Assembly (NCBI GenBank): GCA_023678885.1
Contig: CM042966.1
Location: forward strand, 29,216,028-29,280,027
Length of the DNA: 64,000 nucleotides
DNA from: Pogostemon cablin
Lineage: Eukaryota > Streptophyta > Magnoliopsida > Lamiales > Lamiaceae
Direction of reading: 5' to 3'
This document shows, piece after piece, positions 11,874 to 22,560 of the stretch. The first letter of the stretch is position 1, and each line of letters opens with the position of its first letter. Both the position numbers and the translations under genes were made by a program. The notes below the pieces were generated by a model, which saw only the letters and a program-made list of their open reading frames with translations, searched no databases and was not told the origin of the DNA.

Positions 11874-12237
11874 TCGGGGATGTAGATTCTCCTCGAAGGA
11901 TAGCAATCATCTTCTCGCTTTCCAACTTTGGTCTTATGACCTCTGTCGTTTTTCCCTTTTGGTGTAAAAGGGGTTCTGTTCCGAAGGTTAGTGGTAACCT
12001 TCCCCCTGGTCTTCTTCCTGTCACCTTGGTTTCCAAGGATTTTACTTGTTCCATCAACTTCATGATGAGGTCGAGTTGCTTGTTCTGCAATTTCTCCACC
12101 TTGTCCATCTTGAGGCTGAACATTATCTTGGACATGCTTTGGTAATATTCTCCAAAGAATCTCACCGTGTTCTGCAATTCTCTAAGATCTTGGTTCATCT
12201 TAGAGTTATCTGCCTCGATCTCCTTCCACTCTGTCAT
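11854..12237 (-). CDS. Pararetroviral ORF2, copy A (coiled-coil protein)
   Basis: An intact 127-codon frame beginning MTEWKEIEADNSKMNQDL. The start is fixed by the ATGA overlap with the ORF1 stop at 12234-12236, an arrangement repeated in copy B. Residues about 1-75 show heptad-like hydrophobic spacing (VRFFGEYY, MSKIMFSLKMDKVEKLQNKQ), suggesting a coiled coil. The C-terminal half is basic and Pro/Gly-rich. Size and position resemble the virion-associated or ORF2 proteins of caulimovirids, but no sequence motif proves it. It lies in a dead provirus, so expression is doubtful. Confidence 0.6.
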   Translation of the reverse strand: MTEWKEIEADNSKMNQDLRELQNTVRFFGEYYQSMSKIMFSLKMDKVEKLQNKQLDLIMKLMEQVKSLETKVTGRRPGGRLPLTFGTEPLLHQKGKTTEVIRPKLESEKMIAILRGESTSPNGKSKS

Positions 12238-12661
12238 TCCGTCCAGTGTGAGAAGTGATAGGGCTTGCAGATATCTCTTGGACCTTGGTTTGGTCGTCTC
12301 CCCCATTGCTCTTGTTTGGGAATACGTCCATGGATCTCGATGAAACTTCGGATTTCCACGATGTTTCTTGGTACCTTTTTCGAGTACCTTATCTGCATCT
12401 GGCGTAGTTCCTCCAGAGATTCCTCTTTGGTGTGGTTAGCACAGGCTTCCACCAATTTATACCTTCGATCGAGGTTATCCCAAAATCGATCGGCGTTCTC
12501 GTATTCTTTCTCTGCGTATTGTCTATACAACACATAATAATATTATTGTATAGAACTGCTTGTCTCGTCTTAGTTGACAGACCAAAAGTCCTTGTTGCTC
12601 CAGCTTGGAACAGGGCTGATAGTCCTGTCACTCTTGGATGTCGAACTTCGTTTGGATCCAT
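12234..12661 (-). pseudogene. Pararetroviral ORF1, copy A (frameshifted)
   Basis: The ATG at 12661 gives MDPNE, as in copy B, then a single missing A puts the next part in the wrong frame. The correct C-terminal part is open at 12533-12234 (LYRQYAEKEYENADRFW, then RNIVEIRSFIEIHG). It ends in TGA overlapping the ORF2 start. Full length would be about 142 residues, charged and helical. Its position resembles ORF1 of badna- and tungroviruses, but I do not recognise a domain with certainty. Confidence 0.65.
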
Positions 12662-12736
12662 ATCTCTTTGAAACTCTCCTCTCGTTAAGTGATATAAGTT
12701 TATAATAATTTCTCATTCATAAATAAATAAACTTAG

Positions 12737-12749
12737 GGCTCTGATACCA
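12737..12749 (-). promoter_or_regulatory. Primer-binding site, copy A
   Basis: TGGTATCAGAGCC on the minus strand, complementary to the 3' end of initiator tRNA-Met. This is the minus-strand primer site of Caulimoviridae. It lies 76 nt upstream of the ORF1 start, and the same motif and spacing occur in copy B. Confidence 0.85.
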
Positions 12750-12884
12750 TTTTGAAACGTGAAGAATGCTGAAAATACTTGTAAGATATGATGGGTGAAT
12801 AGGTTGATTAAAATATGTAGAAATATGTTGTACAAGACTGTGTGGGTAAAGGTATGGGTGAACATGCAGGTCACCCACACAGTT

Positions 12885-13013
12885 TTGCCCAAATATCTCT
12901 TGCAGGGGCATAGTGGTCTCCTTTTGTCCAATTGTGTAGAAAATAAATTAATTTAAAGAAAGTTTGGTATTGATATTTGACATAGGCATTTTTGGTATTT
13001 TTGCCAATTGCCC
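12885..13013. repeat. TIR, right arm of shell A
   Basis: Inverted partner of 4751-4880. The inner part contains a short palindromic cluster around 12838-12885 built on gtgtgggt / acccacac. Confidence 0.6.
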
Positions 13014-13022
13014 TATATTAAT
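13014..13022. repeat. 9-bp target duplication, right of shell A
   Basis: tatattaat, identical to 4742-4750. Confidence 0.7.
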
Positions 13023-13130
13023 TTTAGTGCCTACATAAATTATTGTATTAGTGAGTATGTATGAGTTTCATATGTGTAAAAAATGAAAAGAATTCCTTTA
13101 GGGCAGACGTCTAATATGAAAAAAAAAACT
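13023..13130. mobile_element. Right half of the Stowaway-type MITE split by shell A
   Basis: Sequence from 13014 on (gtattagtgag, then catatgtgtaaaaaatgaaa and cctttagggcagac) matches the second half of the 47591-47815 MITE read in reverse, complementing the half that ends at 4750. Confidence 0.45.
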
Positions 13131-13335
13131 TTTTCAAGCCGATGAAGAGAGTATATCAATCGCGCAGTAACTTATTTATCATTAATCTTGTACAGTAATA
13201 TCAATTTAAAATTAACTCTTTTGAAAAAATTTCTTTTTGAGATAATGGTGATGTGAGACAGTTTGTGAGAATTGTTAGAATATAATTATTAATTAAAGTA
13301 TATATTCCTAAAACTATGAATGCTGTAAATTACAA

Positions 13336-13551
13336 CTCCCTCCGTCCATTTTTAAGGGTATCATTTTTTCATTTTGGGCGTCCGCCCCCAAGGGTCTCAT
13401 TTATTTTTTTATCCACACACACCTACTAATACAACTAAAAAATGAGACGCACACCCCCACTAATACAACTACCCACTACACATTAAATAACAATAATCTT
13501 TAATTTCCGTGCCTAAAAGCAAATGACACCCTTGAATCCGGACAGAGGGAG
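13336..13551. mobile_element. Stowaway-type MITE
   Basis: Inverted ends CTCCCTCCGTCC and the reverse complement of ggacagagggag. TA follows the right end; the left TA is mutated. The 216-bp interior resembles the MITE at 47591. Confidence 0.65.
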
Positions 13552-14160
13552 TATATGTTTAGGTGTTATAATATGATTCACTACAAACATACTTTACATA
13601 TCACTAATAATATTTTACTTATATAATAACCATATATCAACCCGTCTCAAAAGAGTGTATCATTTCTTTTACGTCACATAATTTATTTTAAATTTTATTT
13701 ATTAGTTATAAAATATTAAAAAAACTCTAAAATATTAATAAATTTTATTATTAAAATAAATTTCTTAAACTAACGTAAAATGGTCTTTTTTGACGGAAAT
13801 ATAATAATTTTGACTTAGGTTTGTTAATTTAATGAACCTGACCAAATTTTCATTGAATCGAGATTTCCTTTGTATATATTTTTATTTTTACAATAAATTA
13901 TACTCTGTGAAAGTAACACATAATATTATTATACTAATTAATATTAATAAATGAAATATGGAAATCTTTAAAATATGGCATGCAACTTGAAAGTATTCAT
14001 TTTGGGACTTGAAGATTTCTCAAATGAATGAATGAAGCGAAGAAACATTGAATCTAGAGAACTATAGTTTGGTTCATTGTATGTGATACATTCTCTCACC
14101 TCTTATCTTTCTCTCTCATCTTTAAAATACAAAGAAAAAAACTGAAAATTAGAGACAAAG
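13552..14160. other. AT-rich intergenic DNA upstream of EBF
   Basis: AT-rich, with a degenerate cgtctcaaaagagtg / tttttgacgg inverted pair at about 13645-13800. No reading frame of note. Confidence 0.4.
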
Positions 14161-14170
14161 GTTGGAAGGA

Positions 14171-14180
14171 TGGGCCCACC
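14171..14180. promoter_or_regulatory. Site II / TCP-type motif in EBF promoter
   Basis: TGGGCCCACC, a palindromic TGGGCC core of the kind bound by class I TCP factors, 342 bp upstream of the EBF start codon. Function is inferred from the motif only. Confidence 0.3.
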
Positions 14181-14350
14181 TATTGACAACTAAAGGTATG
14201 CGTAAGATATTACACCACCACACCCACATAATTTTGTGTGTTTCCATGTACAAATACATAATCCTAATATAATTCCAGTTGTGTATCCTTCCTACCTCTT
14301 TCTATCCCTCTTTCTTCCACCTCTTTTTGCCCTTTGAAGAGGGTTTCTTC

Positions 14351-14567
14351 ATGATCTCTTGCTCTTGATTTTTCTCTGATGCATTCAGTTTTCATCGTGG
14401 CACTCTTGATAGCCTTCTTCTCGCTTGATCTGATTGTTTTGGCTCTCGACAGAGGGTTTTTTGGGCTTCCACGGTTTGGATTTGACCTTCTTGGGGCTTT
14501 TACATCATTCCCATGTCTAAAGTCTTTGATTTCAGTGGTATGGTCTCTAATCTTTCATGGGTTTTGA
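14351..14567 (+). promoter_or_regulatory. uORFs in EBF leader region
   Basis: A five-codon frame (14351-14368) and a 62-codon frame (14379-14567) precede the main start. The longer one overlaps the main ATG at 14513 out of frame and runs into the intron. They matter only if transcription starts upstream of 14351, which I cannot show. Confidence 0.3.
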
Positions 14568-17184
14568 TTTAAACCTTGAATCTACTTTTCTTTTGATTTT
14601 AATTTCATGTGTATTTGTCAAAGTTCTTATCTTTATTTTTGCTGGCCTTCTTATTTTTTGTGGATCCTCTTGATTTGTAGCCATATGCAAATATTTACTC
14701 ATGTACCATGTTTTGATTTGAAGGTCCTTCATGGATCTAGGTGTAAGTTTGTGTGTTCGTAGGTTTTTGCTCACATATCCTTAATTCATTTTTTTATGTT
14801 AAGGCTAGTGCTAACAATCTCATGTGTACCTTATGAATTGTGCTTTCTGATGTTTGAGGACTTTTTCATGGTTGTGTCGTGTGTGGAGCTTAATTCCTTT
14901 AAAGAAGTGATTTGCAAAAATGAATTTTGACTTGATCAATAACGGTTGATTTAAGAATAGCATGGGCTTTTATGATTCGTATATAAGTGGTGTACAATTT
15001 GATGTCCTAACATATGCTTGGTCTTAAAGATCTAGTTTAGATGTTATTGATGTGGAAACTTTGTCATATTAGCATGTCAGTAATTGATGCTCGACTGCAA
15101 AATCAGTTTGATCTATGATTTTTTTTCATAATAATGAAACTATGCAAGATACTTTTAATCTGAATATTGCCTTTACTGAACCACCATCTATTCTTTCAGG
15201 TGCCACTGGTTTTTGTCCAGGAGGGTTTCTCTATCAAAAGCCCAAAGAATCGAACCCTTTTCTGTCTCTTGGTAGCCATGTGGATGTGTATTTTCCTCCA
15301 CGCAAGAGATCTCGCATCAGTGCACCTTTTGTTGTCAGTGGAGAGCCGAAACAGCAGCCTTCAATTGAAATTCTTCCTGATGAGTGCCTGTTTGAGGTTT
15401 TCAGACGGCTTCCCGGAGGCGAAGAAAGGAGTACCTGTGCCTGTGTATCCAAGCGCTGGCTCATGCTTTTGAGCAGCATCTCCAGAGATGAGATTTGCAC
15501 CTCAACTGAAACCTCACTAGCGGTGGAGCCTGAGATCAAATCCGACTCTCAGAAGGCAGATGAGTCTGCTAAGCCTAAAGAAAAGATCGAATTTGGTGAT
15601 CTGAATGGAATTAAGTCCGAAGATGAAGAATGCCCGGAGAATGATTCTCAGGGTTATCTTTCGAGATGCTTGGAAGGGAAGAAGGCTACTGATGTGAGAT
15701 TGGCTGCCATTTCTGTCGGAACTGCCAATCGTGGAGGTTTGGGCAAGCTTTCCATCCGAGGAAATGCTTCTACTAAGTTGACTAATCTTGGCCTCAATGC
15801 AATTTCCCGTGGGTGCCCTTCTTTGAAAGCTCTTTCCTTGTGGAATTTATCCTCTGTTAGTGATGAAGGGCTCTCTGAAATTGCAACTGGTTGCCATTTA
15901 CTGGAAAAGCTGGAGGTGTACCGTTGTCCTGCTATCACAGATAAAGCCATAACTGCCATTGCGATGAACTGTCCCAATCTGAGATTGGTTACCTTTGAGT
16001 CTTGCTCTAACTTGGGTAATGACGCCTTGAAAGCTTTGGGCAGCTACTGCCCCAACTTGACTTGCATTACCCTTAAGAACTGCCCGATCGTTGGAGACCA
16101 GGGAATTGCGAGTCTGTTTTCTTCAGCTGGTAACATCATAAACAAAGCCAACCTTCAGGCGCTTAACATCAGCGATGTCTCCCTTGCTGTAATTGGGCAC
16201 TATGGAAGTGCGATGACTGATCTTACGCTCAACTCCCTTCACAATGTGAATGAGAGAGGATTCTGGGTTATGGGTAAGGGTCAAGGATTGCAAAAGCTGA
16301 AATCTTTATCCGTGATTTCTTGCCAGGGAGTTTCTGATGCATCTCTGGAAGCTATCGCAAAAGGTTGCCCAGATCTGAAGCTGTTGGGCCTCCGAAAATG
16401 TCCCCTTGTATCAGACAATGGAGTGGTGTCTTTTGCTAAAGCTGCTGGCTCAATTGAAAGTCTTAAGCTGGACGAGTGCCACAGGATCACGCAACGTGGG
16501 GTCTTTGGTATTCTTGTGCTTGCTGGCAGGAAATTGAGGGCTCTTTCTTTAGCCAACTGCATGGGGCTTCAAGATGTTAACTATGGATTCCCATCTGCAT
16601 CACCCTGCACTTCTCTCCGCTCGCTGACCATCCACAACTGCCCAGGATTTGGTGATTCAGGCTTGGTTATGGTGGGCAGGCTGTGCCCTAATCTGACCCA
16701 CGTGGATCTTAGCTGTCTTCAGGGAATAACCGACTTTGGCGTTCTACCTCTTATACAGAGAACAGAGGCTGGTTTGGCTAAAGTTAACCTGAGTGGATGT
16801 GCCAACCTAACAGACAATGTGGTCGGAGAAATTACAAGGGTTCATGGAGAAACTTTGGAGACTCTGAAACTTGAAGGCTGCAGATATATCAGTGATGCGA
16901 GCTTGATGGCTATTGCTAGCAACTGCTCAGTACTGTCTGAACTCGACGTTTCCCAATCTAGAATAACTGATTCCGGGCTTTCTGTCCTGGCCGGTGCTGA
17001 GCAACTCAGCTTACAGATTCTCTCTCTCGCGGGTTGCTCTTTGGTTTCGGATAAGAGCTCCACTCTCTTGAAAATACTGGGAAAGACATTGGTCGGATTG
17101 AACATCCAGAACTGCCAAGGAATTAGCTTTGCTGCAATTAATATGCTTATGGGGCAACTCTGGAGGTGCGACATACTCTCTTGA
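14513..17184 (+). CDS. EBF1: EIN3-binding F-box protein (EBF1/EBF2 type)
   Basis: This encodes the substrate receptor of an SCF ubiquitin ligase that targets EIN3/EIL transcription factors and so restrains ethylene signalling in the nucleus. Exons are 14513-14537 and 15200-17184 (669 aa). The tiny first exon reads MSKVFDFSG and splices (gtatgg ... tttcag) into ATGFCPGGF, the conserved EBF N terminus. Starting at 15115 instead would replace this with intron-derived residues. A basic PPRKRSR patch lies at 41-47 and an F-box at about 63-100 (IEILPDECLFEVFRRLPG). A chain of about 18 leucine-rich repeats of the AMN1/CC type follows from about 175, with the typical C-terminal CDILS. No breaks are seen. 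EBF1 versus EBF2 cannot be decided here, so the symbol is provisional. Confidence 0.93.
14538..15199 (+). other. EBF intron 1
   Basis: A 662-bp intron with donor gtatgg at 14538 and acceptor tttcag at 15199. It interrupts codon 9 in phase 1, the usual place for the single EBF coding intron. Confidence 0.85.
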
Positions 17185-17850
17185 GCAGAAAACATTTTCA
17201 AGACGAGTGGGGCAACCGTATCAGTGAAGATATTATATCTAGCTACTAGAACAAGTTTTTGGGTCCATCGAGAGGAGTCTTCAATGGTGCGGTTCCACGT
17301 CTACCCTTTTTTTCCTGCTAATTCATGGCCACTCATTTTTTTTGCAGCGATAGATAGCTGTTCTTTGATGGCCATGTTTATTAGCTGTGAACTTGACTGT
17401 GGCTTCCGGATCTTTAAATCCTCGAAGTGGTCCTATGATGAATGTTTTCAGCTTCTACCCCAGCAACGGGCTACCAATTGCTCGGGTAGAAGCTTGTTCC
17501 AGTTCCATAGAGTGTACCCTAGAGTCGGTCGTCTATGTTTGGTTATTTAGTGTTCTTGGTTTCATCTAACGGGTTGTTTGGTGGTTGGCGTAATGGTTGT
17601 CGCCTTGCTGTCGGGGGCTTTGGGCATGGCAGCGGTTAGTCATGTTGTGTTGCCATGACAACTCTGGAAGGAGTTGTTTTTTAATGTTTTGCCTAAGCTC
17701 TAGTTTTGCAGGGTTATCTTGCTGTGACCTGTTATTGCCAACCTTGTTATGTAATCCATCTTTACATTTTCTATTCTACTGTGTTTTATGTTTCTATGTT
17801 TGTCTCACTACAACACTAGTGTAATAGCTATGCAATTGATGTTATATCAA
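17185..17850 (+). promoter_or_regulatory. Long EBF 3' UTR with U-rich tracts
   Basis: There are more than 600 bp after the stop without coding. U-rich stretches occur at about 17306-17315, 17336-17344 and 17677-17684. In Arabidopsis the EBF1/2 3' UTRs carry poly-U motifs through which EIN2 represses translation. These tracts are candidates for the same control. The 3' end is not located exactly. Confidence 0.45.
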
Positions 17851-18700
17851 CATTTAAAGGTTCACCTTTTCTTTGAAAGAAAAATCAGGAATTTTACTCG
17901 AATTGATGTTATATCAACAAGTTGCAGTGTAGCACGGTTCAATTGATGATTTGGTAATGTATAATTATTAATAATAAAAAAGGTGATTTGATTAGTAAAT
18001 TTACAGCATATTGTAAATTTATGGTAAGATTTGAAAAATTAGTAAAATATGCTTGATTTGTAAATTTATGGTAAGATTTGAAAATTTGATAATATTGTTA
18101 TACTATTAAATTAAATGTTTGAAAAATATTAGAGAGATGAAAACACCAAAAAAAAAGCCATGCTTAAAATATAAAATATTATTCCCTAAATTAACATTGG
18201 TATGTGGTATTATAGAGTAGAATTTAGTGAATTAAAATCAGAATTTGTAATTCAATCAAAAACAAACTTTTACTTGCAAAATATAACTATGCCAGAATTA
18301 ATAAGCTCAAAACAAATATTTCCTACAGACAAGGAGTGGTGGAACACATCAAAAGCTCAAATAAAAAATTTCAAGGGAAAAGCAATAGAAACCCAACAAA
18401 GATTCTAAAACAGGCAACATTTTGATGTAGAAGCAATTCAAGGCACAACTCATAATCATACCTCAAAATTTCCACTTAAAAAGATGGACATTTAGTATCC
18501 AAACACAATTTAGAACAGTTACCATACCATGCAGCAAGCTTGAAAACAAATATTAAACAACCAAACTTAGCTGACTACAGATCAAACGACAAGCCAATCC
18601 TCACCAACCTTGGATTAATTGAGTTCTTTATTCGAGCAACTCTGATATTTTAGGCGAAAGTGAAGATGGTGTTGTAGGCGAAAAGAGAATATACACACAG
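17851..18700. other. Intergenic between EBF and the WVD2-like gene
   Basis: AT-rich. A short repeat (aattgatgttatatcaaca) occurs at about 17834 and 17900. The open frame at 18202-18408 has no recognisable protein character. The segment 18420-18731 is probably the 3' UTR of the convergent WVD2-like gene. Confidence 0.4.
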
Positions 18701-18731
18701 CCAAAACTACTGAATACTGATGATACATTAC

Positions 18732-21712
18732 TCACACTGCAATGGCAGCTTCCTGGACCAAAGTGCTTTCTTCTTGATCCTCCAAAACGGGGCCATCATC
18801 TATGCTTGATTGATTCTTGATAGGCTCAGCAGCTGTGGTCCCTGCCTCAGGTTTTTGTGCATCAGACACGTTTGTAAGATGAACTGCTGATTCGGCTGTT
18901 GCTTCTTTGGAAGTGGCTTTCTTATGAGATGTAGGTTTTTTCTTTTCATTGGATAGGTTCGAATCCTCCGATGGCAACTTGGCAGGGAGAGATTTCCTTA
19001 GCGGCTTCTTCACATGATCGACACGTGGTGCTTTGGCAGCAACGTTATTTTGTGAGAGTTTCTCGTCAAGGCTCAACCTAGCTGGACGAACATTCAATGC
19101 ACCATTTTCTTTGGAGTCAACAGTCTTTTTACGGCCAAGTTTGGGAGATTTGGCTCTTGTGGTAGGTATCTACATAAGGAAATGACGGTGACAAGGAATT
19201 AGGAAGCAGTACACCAGAACTAGAAACCAACACTATAATACAGTGAGACCAACAAAAATAGTACTCCAACATAGAGAAGTGTTTTAACTAGTATTAAAAC
19301 GATAAGTGTTTTAAAAAAACTTTTAGTATAGAGATCTAACTAGAGTGATCCAACTGATGATCACAAGTTTCAAAGATTTACATGTAAAGAATTCCAATTT
19401 CGATATAAATTCTCACACAATCTGTCACAGGAAATAGATACACTAAAAATACAATTTCTCTGTCACACACACACAACATAGAGAAAATGCATGCCCACAT
19501 GGACATTATATTCATTTTCAATCAAATACTGAGACGAGAATTTATTTAATTTCATAAGATGTATCAAATTTTGTCATGATGTACTCCCTCCATCCCACAA
19601 TGTCGTTCACATCTTCCCCATTTATTTGTTCTATAGAATCATTTACCCTCCAAAAAACCAAAATAACATCTCAATTCAAAACTTCAAAACTACACTTTAA
19701 TTTCAAAATTGTTATCCCTTTTCATGCATTATTTATTGCCCAAAAAGTCAATAAAGTTGGTTATTGCCCAAAAAGTCAATTAAGTTAGTAAAAAAAAAAA
19801 ACTTCTTCTTAAACATGGAACAAAAAAGGTGAACTATTATTCTATGGTATGGAGGGAGTATTTCAAATTCTTCTCACAAGCCCATACAAAATATGAACAA
19901 GGGATTTGGAATGAGGGTGTCAAACTACAAATGCAAAATCAACAGTTTAAGAGGTTCTGCGACAAAGTTAAACCTCTTAATCTAATAGCAGAAGATCCCA
20001 ATTTGAAATGTATTCTAAACAAAAATTCTGTGCATCAAAATAATCACTCTCTACAGCTCGCATAATTAAAATTTACCTTCTTTAATTCCACTTTTGGAGG
20101 TGTTGGTTCCTGATAGAAACTTGGCATAGGTGTAGCTTTAAATCCCAAACTTTTTCTCAACATTTTGATCTCAGCCTCGTGTGTTTCCTAATTAACAGAT
20201 AAATATAAATCTGATTCAATCACAGAGTCCATCACATGAAATTTTAATATGGTATGAGAAAGTACCTTAGATTTAGCCTGAAGATTGTTCTTCTCTTCTT
20301 CCTTTGCCAGAATCTTTTCCTCGAGTTTAGAGTAAAACTGTTGAAAGAAAGATGAAGGTAAAATCATCAGGTCTATATCTTGCAATATATAGCAAATAGT
20401 GGGCACTGCAGATTGAACAATATACTCACCTCTCTTCGTTTCTCAGCCCTTTCATTACATTTAAAACTGAAACTATAGGCTGGGAGAGTACCCGATCTAC
20501 GTGGCTTGGTATCTCCAGCAATGGGACTTCTACAAAGTACTTAAGGATAAATCAAATACAACCATCATATCACAATTACTTATATGAGAAGCACACCTTC
20601 ACCTTTCAACATCAAAATGGGATTAATTCTAGTACATGCTAAAAAGGATACGATGACGACTGAGATTTCTCTTCTGTTGTACTAGAAGGGCCTTTCTTAA
20701 GGGGCTTCAGTTTCGTCTTCTCTCTGTAACCGAAAACCAAAGTTCACCAAGAGTGAGAGAGTAATTAAAAGGAAAAAAAGGATATTCAACTTCAGGTAAT
20801 TCTTGCACGGAATAGATATTCTTGCATATTCTCAGGATGAAATATATCCATTAAATTTTCCAGTGATTATCATGAAGAATCATCTAGACAAGGAACTAAC
20901 AGCCATAAGTTAAAGGAACATACGGGGGTTCCTCAGTTTGTTCTCCAATCGTAGAAGACGAAGTTTCCTCGGGAAGTTCCTGCTCCTTATTGAGATCAGA
21001 GTAGATCACATTAAGGGCCCAAAAAAGGGAGATAATAGCACATGTAATGAAGGAAATAATAACAATGTACAGCATTGCTTAGACTTTTTGGCATTTTTAC
21101 CTTAGAACTATCTTGAACAGATGCTGATTTTAGGTCAGCACCTCCATTAAATGATTTACTTTTTGTTCTCAATGCAGGAGTCTGACTATGGTTTGACTGT
21201 GAAGCAATGCCATTCGAAGAAACAGAGGGTTTTATCACCTCTTTAGCATTTTTGCTCTTGCTAGAACCTGCTACCACAGCATGTCTGGTACTTGAAGCTT
21301 TCTCATTCTTGGCCCTTCCCACACCCTTCACTGGTTTCAAATTCTTAGAATTGCCAGATTCTTGAACTCCATGTTCCTAGAAGCATATTAGTCATTAGAT
21401 TACTTTCCAAAGAGCTACATGTGCTAAGCAACCGAAGAAATATCATGAACCTCCTACCCTGGCTTTGCTGGTTGGATGGTTTTCAGGTGGTAAAGCGGGT
21501 TCTTCTGTGATTCCTCGCGCAGAGTTTAAAGTATCATTGTCATTTAACTGAACAGCATCTTCAAGACTCTCACCAAGTTTTTCAATTACCACGTCGCAAT
21601 CGGGAGTCCCATTTACCTTCAGTGCAATGACCAGTTGTTCGGAAACACCATTGTCAAACTCAGCCATATTTCCAGACACAGGAATGGCATTATCAGCATC
21701 CATCACTTCCAT
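18732..21712 (-). CDS. TPX2-domain microtubule protein, WVD2-like
   Basis: This is a microtubule-binding and bundling protein of the WAVE-DAMPENED2-like family. Eight coding exons on the minus strand: 21712-21458, 21376-21101, 20985-20924, 20723-20652, 20529-20430, 20337-20266, 20187-20077 and 19169-18732. All have GT-AG borders and continuous phase, giving 461 aa. The start MEVMDADN lies one base after an acceptor, so the leader is in an upstream exon. The TPX2 domain spans about 242-312, with FKCNERAEKRREFYSKLEEK (KLEEK at 259-263) and KSLGFKATPMPSFYQEP. The flanks are Ser/Lys-rich and probably disordered. The C-terminal exon has an acidic end. Closest in layout to WDL3/4-type proteins, but I do not assign a number. 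Confidence 0.9.
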
Positions 21713-22363
21713 TCTATCCAACAAGAAATCACACTTCAAATCATAATATTGGGAAAAGTACATAAAGTGCTTACAAAAAAATTAGTCGAACTACAAAAAA
21801 ATAACAACTTTTCCTTACCTTCAAATCCTAAACAACATGCAATAATTAAACCACACATCAGGAGGTAGTTAAGCTTAAAAGGACAAAAATGTAGCAAAAC
21901 CCATCTTCAATGATCAATAAACTGAATATAAATTAAGATTCCACAATCAGTCTTCACAAACAAGAATGCAACACAAAGTCATTTGATACTTAGGAATGTA
22001 AACTTAAAAAGTTCAACATTCCCAATTCCCCCTCTTTAAATCTCTTCTGGCAACTATAAATTCCTTCCCAAAAACAAATCTTATCACAATTACAACACAT
22101 AAATTAACCAGAAGAAGAACCCAAAGACTAAACTAAGTATTTCAGATTTAAAATATGAAAAGAAAAAAGAAACCCCACAGGAAGAGAGCTAAGCAGCAGA
22201 CCCACGAGGAAAAGACAAATATCTGAAAAGTAGATCTTCAAAACACCCCTACCACAACAAGATCCCATCTTTATCCATTAAAAGATACAGATTAAGAAAC
22301 CCATTAACACAGCAGAAACAGCACATTATCAAATCCAAAACGCACACATTTTCACGTATTTAC

Positions 22364-22560
22364 CTTCACCGGTGTTGAGCTACGAACATCATTCCAGTAG
22401 CAGAAGAACTTACCTCACAAAGCATTTGAAGGAGAAACAATCAGAAGGGCATCAAATCATTAGAGGATTAGAAAGGATCTGAACGATTCTGAAATGGGTC
22501 TCACCCAGTCTGCTCTGGTCAGTATTGTAGTCTGAACTGTGAAATGATCTTGAAATTTCG
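22364..22560 (-). other. Noncoding first exon of the WVD2-like gene
   Basis: Two good donors exist on the minus strand: gag/gtaagt ending the exon at 22414 and aag/gtaaat ending it at 22364. Either would join to the acceptor at 21713, so alternative leaders are possible. The transcript start is not visible precisely. Confidence 0.4.

Larger units (their letters stand above)
4960..12770 (-). mobile_element. Endogenous pararetrovirus (caulimovirid) copy A
   Basis: Read on the minus strand the order is PBS, ORF1, ORF2, polyprotein (capsid, zinc knuckle, movement protein, protease, RT, RNase H), ORF4, 35S-like promoter, poly(A) signal and leader. There are no LTRs and no integrase, which fits Caulimoviridae and not Ty3/gypsy elements. 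Homology to copy B starts just upstream of the PBS and stops about 20 bp past the shared leader end near 4960. Frameshifts and stops in ORF1, the capsid/movement junction, protease, RT, RNase H and ORF4 show it is a relic. It retains the RT/RNase H region that copy B has lost. Confidence 0.9.
4751..13013 (-). mobile_element. MULE-like TIR shell A enclosing pararetrovirus copy A
   Basis: The two ends are inverted copies. The left end reads GGGTGGATTGCAAAAATACC and the reverse complement of the right end reads GGGCAATTGGCAAAAATACC. Both continue for about 100 bp with recognisable similarity (for example a shared TTTCTACACAAT/TTTCCTACACAAT block). The nonamer tatattaat occurs immediately outside each end (4742-4750 and 13014-13022). 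Long degenerate TIRs plus 9-bp duplications are the standard signature of Mutator-like elements. No MULE transposase reading frame is present. The interior is almost entirely pararetroviral. Known: MULE hallmarks. Inference: the provirus moved, or was trapped, as cargo. Confidence 0.7.

Noticed and set aside
4751..13013. LTR retrotransposon interpretation of copies A and B
   Set aside because: No LTRs, no integrase, ends are inverted and not direct, and a 30K movement protein and as-1 promoter are present.
15115..15199. Upstream start of the long EBF frame (MIFFHNNETM...)
   Set aside because: This part is intron sequence. The splice from 14537 to 15200 restores the conserved EBF N terminus.
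18202..18408. 68-codon plus-strand frame
   Set aside because: Lies in AT-rich DNA next to the 3' end of the WVD2-like gene, with no recognisable features.
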